Counted from the first letter of the stretch, positions 1 through 11,276 are shown. The stretch: 64,000 nucleotides of DNA from Mycobacterium sp. DL440 (GCF_011745145.1 NZ_CP050191.1:4706280-4770279), one strand, 5' to 3'. The notes: generated from the letters alone by a model not told the origin. A program made the numbers and translations.

Positions 1-2
1 CG

Positions 3-1916
<1,914 letters not shown>

Positions 1917-1928
1917 TTCCGCTCGCGG

Positions 1929-2624
1929 TTAACCGATCGGGACGAAACCCGTTCCCGGTCGGTTTTTGGCGGTGATGTCCGCCAGCTGCGTGTTGAACGA
2001 CATCGTCACCGCCGGCGTGTGTAGGGGCACGAACTTCACCACGCAGGTCGGCAAATCCTCGCTGTAGGCGCCGTGGATCATGCCGACCAGCCGGTTGTTG
2101 ACCGTGACGGGCGCGCCCGAGTCTCCGGGCTGGCCGCACACCTGGTTGACGATGGTGCCCGGGTCCTTGCCCGGGCCCCAGGTGACGCCACACGAATAGC
2201 CGGTAGTCCGGCCGAGCTTGCAGGCCACTTCACCGAACGCCGGGTCCGGTCCGAGGCCGTCGATCTGGAAACCGTTGACGTTGGCGGTCGGCGTCACCTT
2301 GGCCGGGTCGAACTGGATGACGGCGTAGTCCAGCCCGTCATTGCCGGCAACCATCGTGCCCACTACTCCGGCGCTGTCGGCGCCTTCGGCCGACACAGTG
2401 GCACCCGGCCCGCCGCAGTGTGCCGAAGTGAAGCCGATGAGCCGGCCGGCGTTGTCGTGCCCGATCGTTGTGAGCGTGCAGAACGCGTCGCCGTTGACCA
2501 CGATTCCCGAGCCGCCACCCAGCACCACCGGCGGATCAGCATGTGCCGGGGCCGCAGTCAGCATCGCAAAAATCGCGATGATCGAGGCACCAATGTGCAA
2601 CTGCCAGCGGTGTCTGCTCGTCAA
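1929..2624 (-). CDS. secreted chymotrypsin-like serine protease (Rv3668c-like)
   Basis: Probable exported S1-family protease. An N-terminal hydrophobic segment (about residues 10-28) ends in AHA-D, a good signal peptidase I site. The catalytic triad is visible: His in TSAHCG, Asp in LDYAV and Ser in GDSGAP (about H69, D99, S169). I chose the TTG at 2624 because GGAGG precedes it by 4 nt; an upstream in-frame start at 2657 would add 11 residues and lacks that site. It matches Rv3668c by position next to acs. Substrate unknown. Confidence 0.85.
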   Translation of the reverse strand: MTSRHRWQLHIGASIIAIFAMLTAAPAHADPPVVLGGGSGIVVNGDAFCTLTTIGHDNAGRLIGFTSAHCGGPGATVSAEGADSAGVVGTMVAGNDGLDYAVIQFDPAKVTPTANVNGFQIDGLGPDPAFGEVACKLGRTTGYSCGVTWGPGKDPGTIVNQVCGQPGDSGAPVTVNNRLVGMIHGAYSEDLPTCVVKFVPLHTPAVTMSFNTQLADITAKNRPGTGFVPIG

Positions 2625-2738
2625 GTGTCCTCCGATCGACCCGCCCGACCCGCGCAACTCAAGAATGGGGTCAGTCTACTAAGACCCCGATGTCGGCCGG
2701 GATCGTTAACGGCTTCGCCGCATGGCAACATGAACGCC

Positions 2739-3245
2739 ATGAGCACAGGCGACCGCAGGGACGGCGTTCCGACGACGGTGACCTCGATTCCGCTCGTCGA
2801 CCCGCATGCCCCCAAACCGGACCCCTCGATCGGCGACCTGGTCAAGGACGCCACCGCGCAGGTCTCCACGCTGCTGCGCGCCGAGGTGGAGCTGGCCAAG
2901 GCCGAGATCACCCGGGATGTGAAGAAGGGCCTGACCGGCAGCGTGTTCTTCATCGCCGCGCTGGTGGTGCTGTTCTACTCGACCTTCTTTTTCTTCTTCT
3001 TCCTGGCCGAGTTGCTCGACACCTGGCTGTGGCGCTGGGTGGCTTTCCTGATCGTGTTCGGCCTGATGGTGCTGACCACCGGTGCGCTCGCGTTGTTCGG
3101 CTTCCTGAAGGTTCGACGGATCAAGGGTCCGCAGCAGACCATCGAATCGGTCAAGGAGACGCGAGAGGCACTGACGCCCGGCCACGACAAGGCCGAGCCG
3201 CCCGCTATCCAGGCCAAGTCGGGCACCGACCCGTCAGGCTGGTAA
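2739..3245 (+). CDS. phage-holin-like small membrane protein (Rv3669-like)
   Basis: 168-aa membrane protein with an N-terminal amphipathic region rich in Glu/Lys (about residues 28-60), then two strong transmembrane segments; the first contains an unusual run of phenylalanines. This layout fits the actinobacterial holin-superfamily 3.6 (PF07332) membrane proteins, whose role is not established. The start is ATG 2739 (MSTGDRR); an in-frame ATG at 2730 is possible. Its stop overlaps the ephE start (TAATG), so the two are almost certainly cotranscribed. Confidence 0.8.
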   Translation: MSTGDRRDGVPTTVTSIPLVDPHAPKPDPSIGDLVKDATAQVSTLLRAEVELAKAEITRDVKKGLTGSVFFIAALVVLFYSTFFFFFFLAELLDTWLWRWVAFLIVFGLMVLTTGALALFGFLKVRRIKGPQQTIESVKETREALTPGHDKAEPPAIQAKSGTDPSGW

Positions 3246-4180
3246 TGCCTCCACCCGCCCCGTCGATCGCCAGGATCGAGGGGCCATGGCGGCATCTGCA
3301 GGTGCATGCCAACGGCATTCGGTTCCATGTCGTGGAGGGCGAGAGCTCGCAGCCGGAGCGGCCGCTGGTCATCCTCCTGCACGGGTTCGGCTCGTTCTGG
3401 TGGTCGTGGCGTCACCAACTCACCGGACTGACCGACGCACGTGTGGTGGCGGTCGACCTGCGCGGCTACGGCGACAGTGACAAACCGCCTCGCGGTTACG
3501 ACGGCTGGACCCTGGCCGGGGACACCGCCGGGCTGGTGCGCGCGCTGGGGCACAAGACCGCGACGCTGGTCGGGCACGCCGACGGTGGGCTGGTGTGCTG
3601 GGCGACCGCGGTGCTGCATCCGCGTGCGGTCAACGCGATCGCACTCGTCAGCTCACCGCACCCGGTGGCGCTGCGGAGGTCCACACTGACGCGTCGGGAC
3701 CAGGGCCGCGCACTGTTGCCCACGATGCTGCGCTACCAATTGCCGGCGTGGCCCGAACAGACGCTCACCCGCCACGACGGCGCCGAGCTGGAGCGCCTGG
3801 TCCGCAGCCGGGCCGGGGCCGAATGGCAGACCAGCCAAGACTTTTCCCGCACCATCGGCCACCTTCGTCAGGCCATCCAGATCCCGGGGGCGGCGCACTG
3901 CGCACTGGAGTACCAGAGGTGGGCGGTGCGCAGCCAACTGCGCGGGGAGGGCCGGCGGTTCATGCGCTCGATGAAACGTCCGATCAACGTGCCGGTGCTG
4001 CACATGCGCGGTGACGCCGACCCGTATGTGCTGGCCGACCCGGTGCACCGAACCCAGCACTATGCGCCGCATGGGCGGTACGTATCGATCACGGGCGCAG
4101 GGCATTTCGGCCACGAAGAACAGCCTGAGGCGGTCAACGTGCAGCTGAACCGGTTCCTGACCCAGCTGCACGCCAACTGA
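3245..4180 (+). CDS. ephE: alpha/beta hydrolase, epoxide-hydrolase type
   Basis: 311-aa alpha/beta hydrolase. The oxyanion-hole motif LLHGFG is near residue 44 and the nucleophile elbow reads GHADGG, with Asp113 where lipases have Ser; an Asp nucleophile is the mark of epoxide hydrolases and dehalogenases. The remaining triad members are probably Asp in GDADPYV and His in GAGHFGHEE. The ATG overlaps the preceding stop by one base. It matches Rv3670 (EphE) by position and length. Its stop abuts the stop of marP on the other strand with no base between them. Confidence 0.85.
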   Translation: MPPPAPSIARIEGPWRHLQVHANGIRFHVVEGESSQPERPLVILLHGFGSFWWSWRHQLTGLTDARVVAVDLRGYGDSDKPPRGYDGWTLAGDTAGLVRALGHKTATLVGHADGGLVCWATAVLHPRAVNAIALVSSPHPVALRRSTLTRRDQGRALLPTMLRYQLPAWPEQTLTRHDGAELERLVRSRAGAEWQTSQDFSRTIGHLRQAIQIPGAAHCALEYQRWAVRSQLRGEGRRFMRSMKRPINVPVLHMRGDADPYVLADPVHRTQHYAPHGRYVSITGAGHFGHEEQPEAVNVQLNRFLTQLHAN

Positions 4181-5371
4181 TCAGGAGTTGATGCAGGTTC
4201 CGGTCGCGACGCGCTGGGTGTTGCCGATCTTGGCCAGCTGATGCTCGACTTCCTTGGCGGTCAGTACAAACCCGGTGTCGACGTCGTCGACTGCCGCACC
4301 GAACACCACACCCAGCACCTTGCCTGCCCGGTTGATCATCGGTCCGCCCGAATTACCTTGCCGCACCGTGCCCCTGACCGTGTAAACCTCACGGGTGACG
4401 GTGGTGGTGCGGTAGATGTCGGGCCCGTTGAGCTCGATGATCTCGCGCACGCGGGCCGGGGTGGCCAGGAAGTCGCCGCCGCCCGGGTAGCCCATCACCA
4501 CGGCGTCGGTGCCTTTCGGGGCCGGTTGTTCGGCGAACTGCAGCGGGGTGATCGGCAGATCCGGGACGTCGAGGATGGAGATGTCGGCGTTGGGGTCATA
4601 CGACACCACGCCCGCGTCGTAGGTCTTGCCGTCAGCCTCGATGGTGACGCTGTCGGCACCGGCGACCACGTGGGCGTTGGACATCACCCGGTTGGGGGCG
4701 ACCACGAATCCGCTGCCCTCGAGCACTTTCTGGCAACTCGGCGCGACACCGCGGATCTTCACCACGCTGGCCCGGGAGGTCGTCACCACAGGATCGGTGG
4801 CCAGCGATGCGTCCGGGGCGTCGACGTTGACGATCGGGGTCCGGCCGAACGGTTCGAGCACATCGGGCAGCCCGGAGGTGTCCAACAGCGCCGACAATCG
4901 GTTCGGCACCGAGCGCAGCCAGTCCGGCGCCACCTTGTCGACCTCGCTGAGTACCCGCGAATTCTTCACGGCCGCAGCCAGATTCGGCTGGTCCGAGGAA
5001 GTCAGCAGGCTGCCCAGCAACCAGGACGCAACGAGGACCGCGACCAGCATCAGGCTCACGCCGACCGCTGAGTCCAACACCCGGAACACGGGGTTCCGGA
5101 TGGTGCCGCGCACGGCACGGCCCAGCACCACACCGGCGATCTCACCGATCACGACGAGCGCGAGGATGAGGAACAGCGTGGCGAACAGCTTGGTGCGGTC
5201 ACCGCTGACGTGCGGAATCACGTGCGGCGCCAACAGCACCCCCGCCACCGCACCGAGCACCACGCCGATGAACGACAGCAGGGAGCCGAGCGCGCCGGAA
5301 CGCCACCCGGAGATGGCTGCGACGAACCCGATGCCGAGGATGGCGAAATCGAGCCAGACCGAAGGTGTCAT
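4181..5371 (-). CDS. marP: membrane-bound periplasmic serine protease MarP
   Basis: 396 aa. Four transmembrane helices occupy about residues 8-125, followed by a periplasmic trypsin-like domain. The triad is His234 (SNAHVV), Asp263 (NADISIL) and Ser341 (QGNSGGP). Cys213 and Cys393 flank the domain at the positions that form a disulfide in the M. tuberculosis enzyme (Rv3671c). MarP is needed in M. tuberculosis for acid resistance and pH homeostasis through processing of a peptidoglycan hydrolase. It follows the NUDIX gene by 11 nt in a leftward operon that begins with nth. Confidence 0.95.
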   Translation of the reverse strand: MTPSVWLDFAILGIGFVAAISGWRSGALGSLLSFIGVVLGAVAGVLLAPHVIPHVSGDRTKLFATLFLILALVVIGEIAGVVLGRAVRGTIRNPVFRVLDSAVGVSLMLVAVLVASWLLGSLLTSSDQPNLAAAVKNSRVLSEVDKVAPDWLRSVPNRLSALLDTSGLPDVLEPFGRTPIVNVDAPDASLATDPVVTTSRASVVKIRGVAPSCQKVLEGSGFVVAPNRVMSNAHVVAGADSVTIEADGKTYDAGVVSYDPNADISILDVPDLPITPLQFAEQPAPKGTDAVVMGYPGGGDFLATPARVREIIELNGPDIYRTTTVTREVYTVRGTVRQGNSGGPMINRAGKVLGVVFGAAVDDVDTGFVLTAKEVEHQLAKIGNTQRVATGTCINS

Positions 5372-5382
5372 CTATATCCACT

Positions 5383-6159
5383 TCAACATTGGGCTTCACC
5401 GTAACCGTTGTCATGCCCGACAAGGGCCATTGCGTCATCGAGTTCACGGACGTCGTCGGTGTTCCAGGGTTTGGCCCAGCCGGCGACATCGAGGATCGCC
5501 GAGATGACCTGGCCGGTGAAACCCCACACCAGCATCTCGTTGAGGAGGAATGCCGGCCCGGCGAACCGGCTGGTGTTGGCCTCCCGGTACACCATGAGCC
5601 GGTTCTCCGGGTTGATGAAGGCGCGCACCGGAACCCGCGCGACGACGGCGGTCTCGGATTCGTCGACCACGGCGACGGGTCCCGGGTCGGGCGAGTAGGC
5701 CAGCACCGGGACCACGTGGAACCCGGACGGCGGGATGAACATCTTCTCCAGCGTCGCCAACGGGGCCAGCCGGCTGGTATCGATGCCCGTCTCTTCGGCG
5801 GCCTCACGGAAGGCGGTGCCCACCGGTCCCTGGTCGCCGGGATCGGTGGCCCCGCCAGGGAACGCGGCCTGGCCGGCGTGGTGGCGCAGAGTCGAGGCAC
5901 GGACCGTCACCAGCAGGTCGGCGTCTTCGGGAAGGAGCGGAGGTGTGCCCTCGGCCGGACCGGAGAACAGCACCAGTACTGCGGCGTCGCGCCGCGCACC
6001 GGCCTGGGCGGCTTGATTGTTGGCTTCGACGATGCCCGCCAGCACGTCCGGGGGAACCCGTCGACGGTAGGCGTCCGGCACCTGGTCGAGGTTTTCCACC
6101 AGCGGTTTGAGCCAGGCCGGGGCGGCACCCGGGAACAGCCCATCGCGCGTCGATCTCAC
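5383..6159 (-). CDS. NUDIX hydrolase, CoA pyrophosphatase (NudL) type
   Basis: 258-aa NUDIX protein. The segment LRHHAGQAAFPGG followed by DPGDQ and then REAAEETG matches the NudL/UPF0035 variant of the Nudix box, which cleaves CoA derivatives to phosphopantetheine and ADP. The spacing between the first and second halves of the box is one residue longer than in the classic Nudix signature, as in that subfamily. It corresponds to Rv3672c. The gene lies 11 nt upstream of marP and 11 nt downstream of the thioredoxin-like gene, inside one leftward operon. Confidence 0.9.
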   Translation of the reverse strand: MRSTRDGLFPGAAPAWLKPLVENLDQVPDAYRRRVPPDVLAGIVEANNQAAQAGARRDAAVLVLFSGPAEGTPPLLPEDADLLVTVRASTLRHHAGQAAFPGGATDPGDQGPVGTAFREAAEETGIDTSRLAPLATLEKMFIPPSGFHVVPVLAYSPDPGPVAVVDESETAVVARVPVRAFINPENRLMVYREANTSRFAGPAFLLNEMLVWGFTGQVISAILDVAGWAKPWNTDDVRELDDAMALVGHDNGYGEAQC

Positions 6160-6170
6160 CCCGGGTGCTC

Positions 6171-6821
6171 CTATCGGCTAGAGCGGATCTTCTCGTCGAC
6201 CGCAGCCGCGATCTCGTCGGCGCTCACGAAGGATCGGGGTAGGGTCCCGGCCACGCTACCGTCCGCGCGCAGCACCACCGTCGCAGGCATGACGTTGGGC
6301 ACCTTGAGCGCCGCCGCCACCAGTCTTCTGCCGTCCTGCAGGGTCGGCAGACGCACTCCAAGTTCGGCCAGACGCACCAGCGCCGCCGTCTCGTTCTCGT
6401 CCTGGTGCACGGTCACGACCAGTACGTCATCGCCGACTCGGCGCTGGTATTCGGCCATCGCCGGCAGCTCGTCGGCGCATGGCCCGCACCAGTACGCCCA
6501 GAGGTTGAGCACCACGGTCCGGCCGGCCAGCGCGCGGGCCACGTCCACGGGCTTCCCGTCGCCGGCGCACTCCAGGGTGATGCCGCGCAGCGCCTCGGAA
6601 TCAACCCCGTTCCCGGGGCCGGGGCACGGCGGCAGGTCCGCACGGGCACGCGGGCCGGCCAGGGCCTCGGGCGTATCGGCATCGCGGTGGTCACGGGACG
6701 TGGATTGTTGCCCCGCCCCAGCCTGCGGTGCCGGCTCGTCGCGCAATTCCATCCAGAACGCGGCGCCCAGCGCCACCAGGATCACCAGCACCACCACGGT
6801 CCAGCGGGCCGATCGACTCAT
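6171..6821 (-). CDS. membrane-anchored thioredoxin-like protein (Rv3673c-like)
   Basis: 216-aa protein with an uncleaved N-terminal anchor (about residues 5-25), a low-complexity linker and a thioredoxin fold facing the periplasm. The active site is WAYWCGPC (CxxC) and a cis-Pro is likely in NVMPATVV. It should act as an extracytoplasmic thiol-disulfide oxidoreductase; partners are unknown, though the nearby MarP protease domain contains a disulfide. I chose ATG 6821 (MSRSARW); an upstream start at 6842 would overlap the nth stop. The gap to nth is 7 nt. Confidence 0.88.
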   Translation of the reverse strand: MSRSARWTVVVLVILVALGAAFWMELRDEPAPQAGAGQQSTSRDHRDADTPEALAGPRARADLPPCPGPGNGVDSEALRGITLECAGDGKPVDVARALAGRTVVLNLWAYWCGPCADELPAMAEYQRRVGDDVLVVTVHQDENETAALVRLAELGVRLPTLQDGRRLVAAALKVPNVMPATVVLRADGSVAGTLPRSFVSADEIAAAVDEKIRSSR

Positions 6822-6828
6822 CGTGTGT

Positions 6829-7632
6829 TCACAGCCCGGCAAGCGCCAGCAGATGCTCGGTCTCGGGACCTTTGACCAGCGCAGCAGCGGTGGGCGGATC
6901 GGTGGGCCCCAGCCCGAACGACGGGCAGTCCTTGGCCAGGACGCACACTCCGCACGCCGGCTTGCGAGCGTGGCAGACCCGGCGGCCGTGGAAGATCACC
7001 CGGTGGCTGAGCAGGGTCCATTCCTTGCGTTCGATGAGCTCACCGATCGCGAACTCCACCTTGACCGGGTCTTCCTCAGTGGTCCAGTGCCAGCGTCGCA
7101 CCAGCCGCCCGAAGTGGGTGTCGACCGTGATCCCGGGGATGTCGAAGGCGTTACCCAGGATGACGTTGGCGGTCTTGCGCCCCACCCCGGGGAGGGTCAC
7201 AAGGTCCTCGATGTTGTCGGGCACCTCGCCGTCGAACCGGGCCACCAGCTCCTGGCCCAGCCGGATCAGCGAGTTGGTCTTGTTCCGGTAGAACCCGGTC
7301 GGCCGGATCAGCTCCTCCATCTCGGTGCGATCGGCCTGCGCGTAGTCCAGCGCCGTGCGGTATTTGAGGAACAACGCCGGCGTCGTCAGGTTCACCCGTT
7401 TGTCGGTGCTCTGCGCCGACAAGATCGTCGCGACCGCCAGCTCCAGCGGATTGGTGAAGTCCAACTCGCAGTACACATGTGGAAATGCCCGAGCGAGTTC
7501 ACGATTCATCCGTCGAGCCCGACGAACCAGGCCCAGGTGGGTTTCGTTGTCCCACTTCTTGGACCGGCGCGTTTTCCCTGTTGGGGCGGCAGCCTCAGTC
7601 ACGTCAATCAGCGTACTGACCTCGCCGGACAT
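6829..7632 (-). CDS. nth: endonuclease III
   Basis: Base-excision repair DNA glycosylase/AP lyase for oxidised pyrimidines. The helix-hairpin-helix [13 protein letters not shown] carries the catalytic Lys, the catalytic Asp is in VDTHFGRLV, and the C-terminal 4Fe-4S loop CX6CX2CX5C is complete ([17 protein letters not shown]). The start is uncertain: I use ATG 7632 (MSGEV), with an upstream GTG at 7668 also open, and homologues begin near the conserved [12 protein letters not shown], so the first 30-40 residues may be spurious. It is first in a leftward operon with the thioredoxin-like, NUDIX and marP genes. Confidence 0.95.
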   Translation of the reverse strand: MSGEVSTLIDVTEAAAPTGKTRRSKKWDNETHLGLVRRARRMNRELARAFPHVYCELDFTNPLELAVATILSAQSTDKRVNLTTPALFLKYRTALDYAQADRTEMEELIRPTGFYRNKTNSLIRLGQELVARFDGEVPDNIEDLVTLPGVGRKTANVILGNAFDIPGITVDTHFGRLVRRWHWTTEEDPVKVEFAIGELIERKEWTLLSHRVIFHGRRVCHARKPACGVCVLAKDCPSFGLGPTDPPTAAALVKGPETEHLLALAGL

Positions 7633-7698
7633 TCTCCTGCGCGGACCGGTGATGATTCGTGACCCCACTGAGACCTGCGCCGTGTTAACTACTGCCTT

Positions 7699-7926
7699 GT
7701 GTCGTGGTTGCTGGTAGCGCTCATCCCGGGGTTGCTCATGCTGGCGGCGTTCGGGCTCGAGCGGCTGGAATCGGGGTTGGACCGAAAGCCGGTCCCGGCG
7801 GCGGCCAGCCCGCGGGTCAAGCCGGTGATCCTCGACGTCGAGAGTGAACGTTTGCCGACGCGGTACTACGAACCGCAGACCATCAATACCGGGTTTCCTG
7901 CGTCTCGACCTGTCAATCGTGTGTAG
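7699..7926 (+). CDS. small single-pass membrane protein (Rv3675-like)
   Basis: 75 aa. One N-terminal transmembrane helix ([19 protein letters not shown]) precedes a short basic/acidic cytoplasmic tail ending PVNRV. Its position between nth (divergent) and crp matches Rv3675, although the M. tuberculosis protein is longer. The start is GTG 7699. Function unknown; no catalytic motif is visible. Confidence 0.65.
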   Translation: MSWLLVALIPGLLMLAAFGLERLESGLDRKPVPAAASPRVKPVILDVESERLPTRYYEPQTINTGFPASRPVNRV

Positions 7927-7955
7927 CGTGGGCTAGTCGCGAAACCGCGTACCTC

Positions 7956-7961
7956 TAGACT
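7956..7961 (+). promoter_or_regulatory. candidate -10 element for crp
   Basis: TAGACT fits TANNNT and lies 52 nt upstream of the crp GTG, implying a 5' leader of roughly 45 nt. The leader ends with the purine-rich AAGGGGC just before the start, a plausible ribosome site. Prediction from spacing only. Confidence 0.4.
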
Positions 7962-8013
7962 GAGCAGGAAATATCAGTAAGAGGACAACACACCCAATAG
8001 CTTAAGGGGCAAC

Positions 8014-8688
8014 GTGGACGAGATCCTGGCCAGGGCCGGAATCTTCCAGGGCGTCGAACCGACCGCCGTTTCGGCGCTGACGAAGCAGTTGCAGCCCGTC
8101 GACTTCCCGCGCGGGCACACCGTCTTCGCCGAGGGCGAACCCGGCGACCGCCTGTACATCATCATTTCCGGCAAGGTGAAGATCGGCCGCCGTTCGCCTG
8201 ACGGCCGCGAGAACCTGCTGACCATCATGGGTCCGTCGGACATGTTCGGTGAGCTGTCGATCTTCGACCCGGGGCCCCGTACCTCGAGCGCCACCACCAT
8301 CACGGAGGTGCGCGCGGTGTCGATGGATCGCGACGCACTGCGTGCGTGGATCGCCGACCGTCCTGAGATCGCCGAGCAGCTGCTGCGGGTGCTCGCGCGT
8401 CGTCTGCGCCGCACCAACAACAACCTGGCCGACCTGATCTTCACGGACGTTCCCGGCCGGGTGGCCAAGCAGCTGCTGCAGCTGGCCCAGCGGTTCGGAA
8501 CCCAGGAGGGCGGGGCGCTGCGCGTCACGCACGACCTCACGCAGGAAGAGATCGCCCAGCTCGTCGGCGCTTCCCGCGAGACCGTCAACAAGGCACTGGC
8601 CGATTTCGCCCACCGCGGCTGGATCCGGCTGGAGGGCAAGAGCGTGCTGATCAGCGACAGCGAAAGGTTGGCGCGCCGCGCGCGCTAG
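8014..8688 (+). CDS. crp: cAMP receptor protein-type global regulator
   Basis: 224-aa CRP/FNR-family transcription factor, Rv3676 orthologue. The N-terminal cyclic-nucleotide domain has the phosphate-binding cassette [17 protein letters not shown] (Glu, Arg, Thr and Ser that hold cAMP). The C-terminal winged helix has the recognition helix [14 protein letters not shown]. It would control respiratory, resuscitation and carbon genes in response to cAMP. The GTG start at 8014 has AAGGGG 4 nt upstream. A long hairpin follows the stop. Confidence 0.97.
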   Translation: MDEILARAGIFQGVEPTAVSALTKQLQPVDFPRGHTVFAEGEPGDRLYIIISGKVKIGRRSPDGRENLLTIMGPSDMFGELSIFDPGPRTSSATTITEVRAVSMDRDALRAWIADRPEIAEQLLRVLARRLRRTNNNLADLIFTDVPGRVAKQLLQLAQRFGTQEGGALRVTHDLTQEEIAQLVGASRETVNKALADFAHRGWIRLEGKSVLISDSERLARRAR

Positions 8689-8702
8689 CTTTCCTTCTTC
8701 GC

Positions 8703-8757
8703 GAAACGGCATTCCAGCAGCATTTGTTCGAGTAACCAGCTGCTGGAATGCCGTTTC
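8703..8757. terminator. perfect 18-bp-stem hairpin between convergent genes
   Basis: GAAACGGCATTCCAGCAG (8703-8720) is the exact reverse complement of 8740-8757, with a 19-nt loop. It sits between the stops of crp and the convergent MBL gene, so it can serve transcription from both sides. There is no U-run, as often in mycobacteria. Its long arms are unlike a simple Rho-independent terminator and may be a dispersed mycobacterial palindrome. Confidence 0.75.
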
Positions 8758-8767
8758 GGCGTTTGAG

Positions 8768-9562
8768 TCAGGTCCGTAGGTAATCCAGTTGAGCCTGCAC
8801 GCTCTTCTCGGCGGCGTCCCAGAGTTTTTGGTCGACATCGGTGTAGACGTGCTCGACGACCTGACGTGCCGAGGCGTCTTCACCGAGTTCCCGTAGTGCT
8901 ACCCGGATCTGGTCCAACCGCTCCTCGCGGTGCGCCAGGTACATCGCGGTCACTTCGTGAAGGTTCGGCAGATCGGGCCCGTGCCCGGGAAGCACCCTGC
9001 GGGCGCCGAGGCCCTGCAGCCGTTGCAGCGAGTCCAGGTAGTCCCGCAGGCTGCCGTCCTCGGTGTCGATGACGGTGGTGCCGCGGCCCAGCACGGTGTC
9101 GGCGGTCAGCACGGCCCCTTGCCCGTTGTCGCCGTCGAGCACGAAGCTCAGTGAATCGACGGTGTGGCCGGGGGTGGCCATCACCTTGATCCGCAGCCCG
9201 GCCGCGTCGATCACCTCGCCGTCGGTCAGCGGGCCGCCGAGGCCTCGCAGGAAGCCACTGCCGACCGAGCGGACGGTGGCGCCCGTCAGGTCCACGAGCT
9301 TGTCGATGCCGCCGGTGTGGTCCTCGTGCTTGTGACTGATCAACACCAACGCCACGGTGCCCAGTTCGGCGATGCGGGCGATGTGCGCCTCATCGTCGGG
9401 ACCGGGGTCGACGATGACGATCTCGTCGCTGCCCGGGCCGCGCAGGACCCAGGTGTTGGTGCCCTCCAGGGTCATCAGTCCCGGGTTGTCGCACAGCAGC
9501 ACCGAGGCCGATGGAGTGACCGGCCGCAACAGCCCGTAGGCCGGGTGCGCGGCGGCCGTCAC
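8768..9562 (-). CDS. MBL-fold metallohydrolase (Rv3677c-like)
   Basis: 264-aa metallo-beta-lactamase-fold protein with the zinc motif SHKHEDHTGG (HxHxDH), a later His in TPGHTVDS and an Asp in LTADTV, plus the C-terminal winged region typical of the LACTB2-like group. That group includes ribonucleases and thioester hydrolases; the substrate here cannot be told. The GTG start overlaps the stop of the upstream RidA gene (GTGA), so translation is likely coupled. Confidence 0.88.
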   Translation of the reverse strand: MTAAAHPAYGLLRPVTPSASVLLCDNPGLMTLEGTNTWVLRGPGSDEIVIVDPGPDDEAHIARIAELGTVALVLISHKHEDHTGGIDKLVDLTGATVRSVGSGFLRGLGGPLTDGEVIDAAGLRIKVMATPGHTVDSLSFVLDGDNGQGAVLTADTVLGRGTTVIDTEDGSLRDYLDSLQRLQGLGARRVLPGHGPDLPNLHEVTAMYLAHREERLDQIRVALRELGEDASARQVVEHVYTDVDQKLWDAAEKSVQAQLDYLRT

Positions 9563-10014
9563 GCTGTTTCGACGATGATCTCGACTTCGACCGGCGCATT
9601 ACGCGGTAGTTCCGACACGCCGACGGCCGAACGCGCATGAGCGCCCGCCTCGCCGAAGATCTCGCCGAACAGTTCGGAGGCGCCGTTGACGACGCCGGGC
9701 TGTCCGCTGAATCCGGGTGCCGAGGCGACGAACCCGGTCACCTTGACGATTCGGACGACGGAGTCGATGCCCACCAGCGCATGCACGGCGGCCAATGCGT
9801 TGAGGCCGCAGACCCGGGCCAGCTCGTTGCCCTGCTCCGGGCTGATCTCCGCGCCGACCTTGCCGGTGGCCAACAGCTCGCCGGCCTTGATCGGCAGTTG
9901 ACCGGCGGTGTAGACCAGGTTGCCGGTCCGCACCGCCGGCACGTAGGCGGCCAGTGGCGCGACGACGTCGGGCAGTTCGACACCGAGTTCGGCCAACCGG
10001 GCGCTTACGGTCAT
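9559..10014 (-). CDS. RidA/YjgF-family protein (Rv3678c-like)
   Basis: 151-aa RidA-fold protein; the classic members hydrolyse reactive enamine/imine intermediates from PLP enzymes. The motifs GNLVYTAGQLP, CGLNALAAVHALVG and the C-terminal EVEIIVETA are typical of the longer YjgF-like subgroup, which lacks the strict RidA arginine signature, so enzymatic activity is unproven. The start is ATG 10014, overlapping the stop of the upstream 53-aa gene (ATGA). It is the middle gene of a tightly coupled three-gene operon. Confidence 0.88.
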   Translation of the reverse strand: MTVSARLAELGVELPDVVAPLAAYVPAVRTGNLVYTAGQLPIKAGELLATGKVGAEISPEQGNELARVCGLNALAAVHALVGIDSVVRIVKVTGFVASAPGFSGQPGVVNGASELFGEIFGEAGAHARSAVGVSELPRNAPVEVEIIVETA

Positions 10015-10172
10015 TTCGGCCGCTTCAAGTAGGCGACGTGCTGCTCGCCGGTCGGGCCCGGCAGCACCGAGACCAGCTCCCAGCCATCCTGTCCCCACTG
10101 GTCGAGAATCTGTTTGGTGGCGTGGGTCAACAATGGCACCGTCGCGTATTCCCATTTGATCGCTTCGCTCAC
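10011..10172 (-). CDS. 53-aa conserved small protein, DUF4177-like (Rv3678A-like)
   Basis: The translation starts VSEAIKWEYATVPLL and ends VAYLKRPK; the core DQWGQDGWELVSVLP is the DUF4177 signature (G-W-E-L-V-S). It is about the length of Rv3678A and in the same place. The start is GTG 10172 and its stop overlaps the ridA-like ATG by 4 nt. DUF4177 proteins are small beta-hairpin/helix proteins of unknown role; conservation of a short gene at the head of this operon suggests it is real. Confidence 0.85.
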   Translation of the reverse strand: MSEAIKWEYATVPLLTHATKQILDQWGQDGWELVSVLPGPTGEQHVAYLKRPK

Positions 10173-10245
10173 GCCGCCCACCTAGTTCCTTCGCTCATGG
10201 ACCGAGCTTATCGGTCGGACACTCAGGCTTGGTTAGCATGCACTG

Positions 10246-11274
10246 GTGGCAACCACTGAGAGCGGCGCTAAACACGTCGGCTGGCCGTCCCGGCTGACCA
10301 AGGCCCGGCTTCATTTCGTAACGGGCAAGGGTGGCACCGGCAAATCCACCGTCGCGGCGGCATTGGCCCTGGCCCTGGCGGCCGGCGGCCGCAAGGTGCT
10401 GCTGGTCGAGGTCGAGGAGCGCCAGGGCATCGCGCAGCTGTTCGACGTGCCGCCGCTGCCATACGAGGAAGTCAAAGTCGCCACGGCCGATGGCGGCGGA
10501 CAGGTCAACGCGCTCGCGATCGACATCGAGGCCGCGTTCCTGGAGTACCTCGACATGTTCTACAACCTTGGCCTGGCCGGCCGGGCGATGCGCCGCATCG
10601 GGGCCATCGAGTTCGCCACCACCATCGCGCCCGGTCTGCGTGACGTGCTGCTCACCGGCAAGATCAAAGAGATCGTGACGCGGACCGCCAAGGATGCCAA
10701 AGGCAAGCGCGGCGTCTATGACGCCGTGGTGGTGGATTCCCCTCCCACTGGCCGCATCTCGCGGTTCCTGGACGTCACCAAGGCGGTCTCCGACCTGGCC
10801 AAGGGCGGGCCTGTGCATTCCCAGGCCGACGGCGTGGTCAAGCTGCTGCACTCCGAGCAGACCGCCATTCACCTGGTGACGTTGCTGGAAGCGCTGCCGA
10901 TCCAGGAGACCCTGGAGGCGATCGACGAGCTCACCGAGATGGGGCTGCCGATCGGAAGCGTCATCGTCAACCGCAACATCCCGGCATACCTATCCGCGCA
11001 GGACCTGGCCAAGGCCGCCGAGGGCGACATCGATGCCGACGCGGTCCGCGCCGGCCTGGAGAAGACAGGGATCACGTTGGCGGACAACGACTTCGCCGGC
11101 CTGCTCACCGAGTCGATCCAGCACGCCACCCGGATCTCGGCGCGCGCCGAGAGCGCCGAGTTGCTCGACGCCATCGACGTGCCCCGCCTGGAGCTGCCCG
11201 CGCTGGGCGACGGTGTCGACCTGGGCAGCCTGTATGAACTCGCCGAAGCACTTGAACAGCAGGGGGTCCGATAA
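10246..11274 (+). CDS. Get3/ArsA-like ATPase, subunit A (Rv3679-like)
   Basis: 342-aa SIMIBI-class ATPase with the deviant Walker [10 protein letters not shown] at about residues 28-36 and the switch region [11 protein letters not shown]. It lacks the metal-binding Cys of arsenite pumps and the Get3 CxxC. In M. tuberculosis Rv3679 and Rv3680 form a Get3-like heterocomplex (described as BagAB) linked to tolerance of glycerol-derived aldehyde stress; the same pair is present here. It begins the two-gene operon, with 2 nt to the next start. Confidence 0.92.
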   Translation: MATTESGAKHVGWPSRLTKARLHFVTGKGGTGKSTVAAALALALAAGGRKVLLVEVEERQGIAQLFDVPPLPYEEVKVATADGGGQVNALAIDIEAAFLEYLDMFYNLGLAGRAMRRIGAIEFATTIAPGLRDVLLTGKIKEIVTRTAKDAKGKRGVYDAVVVDSPPTGRISRFLDVTKAVSDLAKGGPVHSQADGVVKLLHSEQTAIHLVTLLEALPIQETLEAIDELTEMGLPIGSVIVNRNIPAYLSAQDLAKAAEGDIDADAVRAGLEKTGITLADNDFAGLLTESIQHATRISARAESAELLDAIDVPRLELPALGDGVDLGSLYELAEALEQQGVR

Positions 11275-11276
11275 CC

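Noticed and set aside
2073..2738. N-terminal extension of the holin-like frame
   Set aside because: It is antisense to the serine protease gene, whose triad is intact; the real start is at 2739.
5365..7662. Long open frame of 765 codons on the plus strand
   Set aside because: It lies antisense to the NUDIX, thioredoxin-like and nth genes, has Arg/Gly/Pro-biased composition and no domain. High GC causes such shadow frames.
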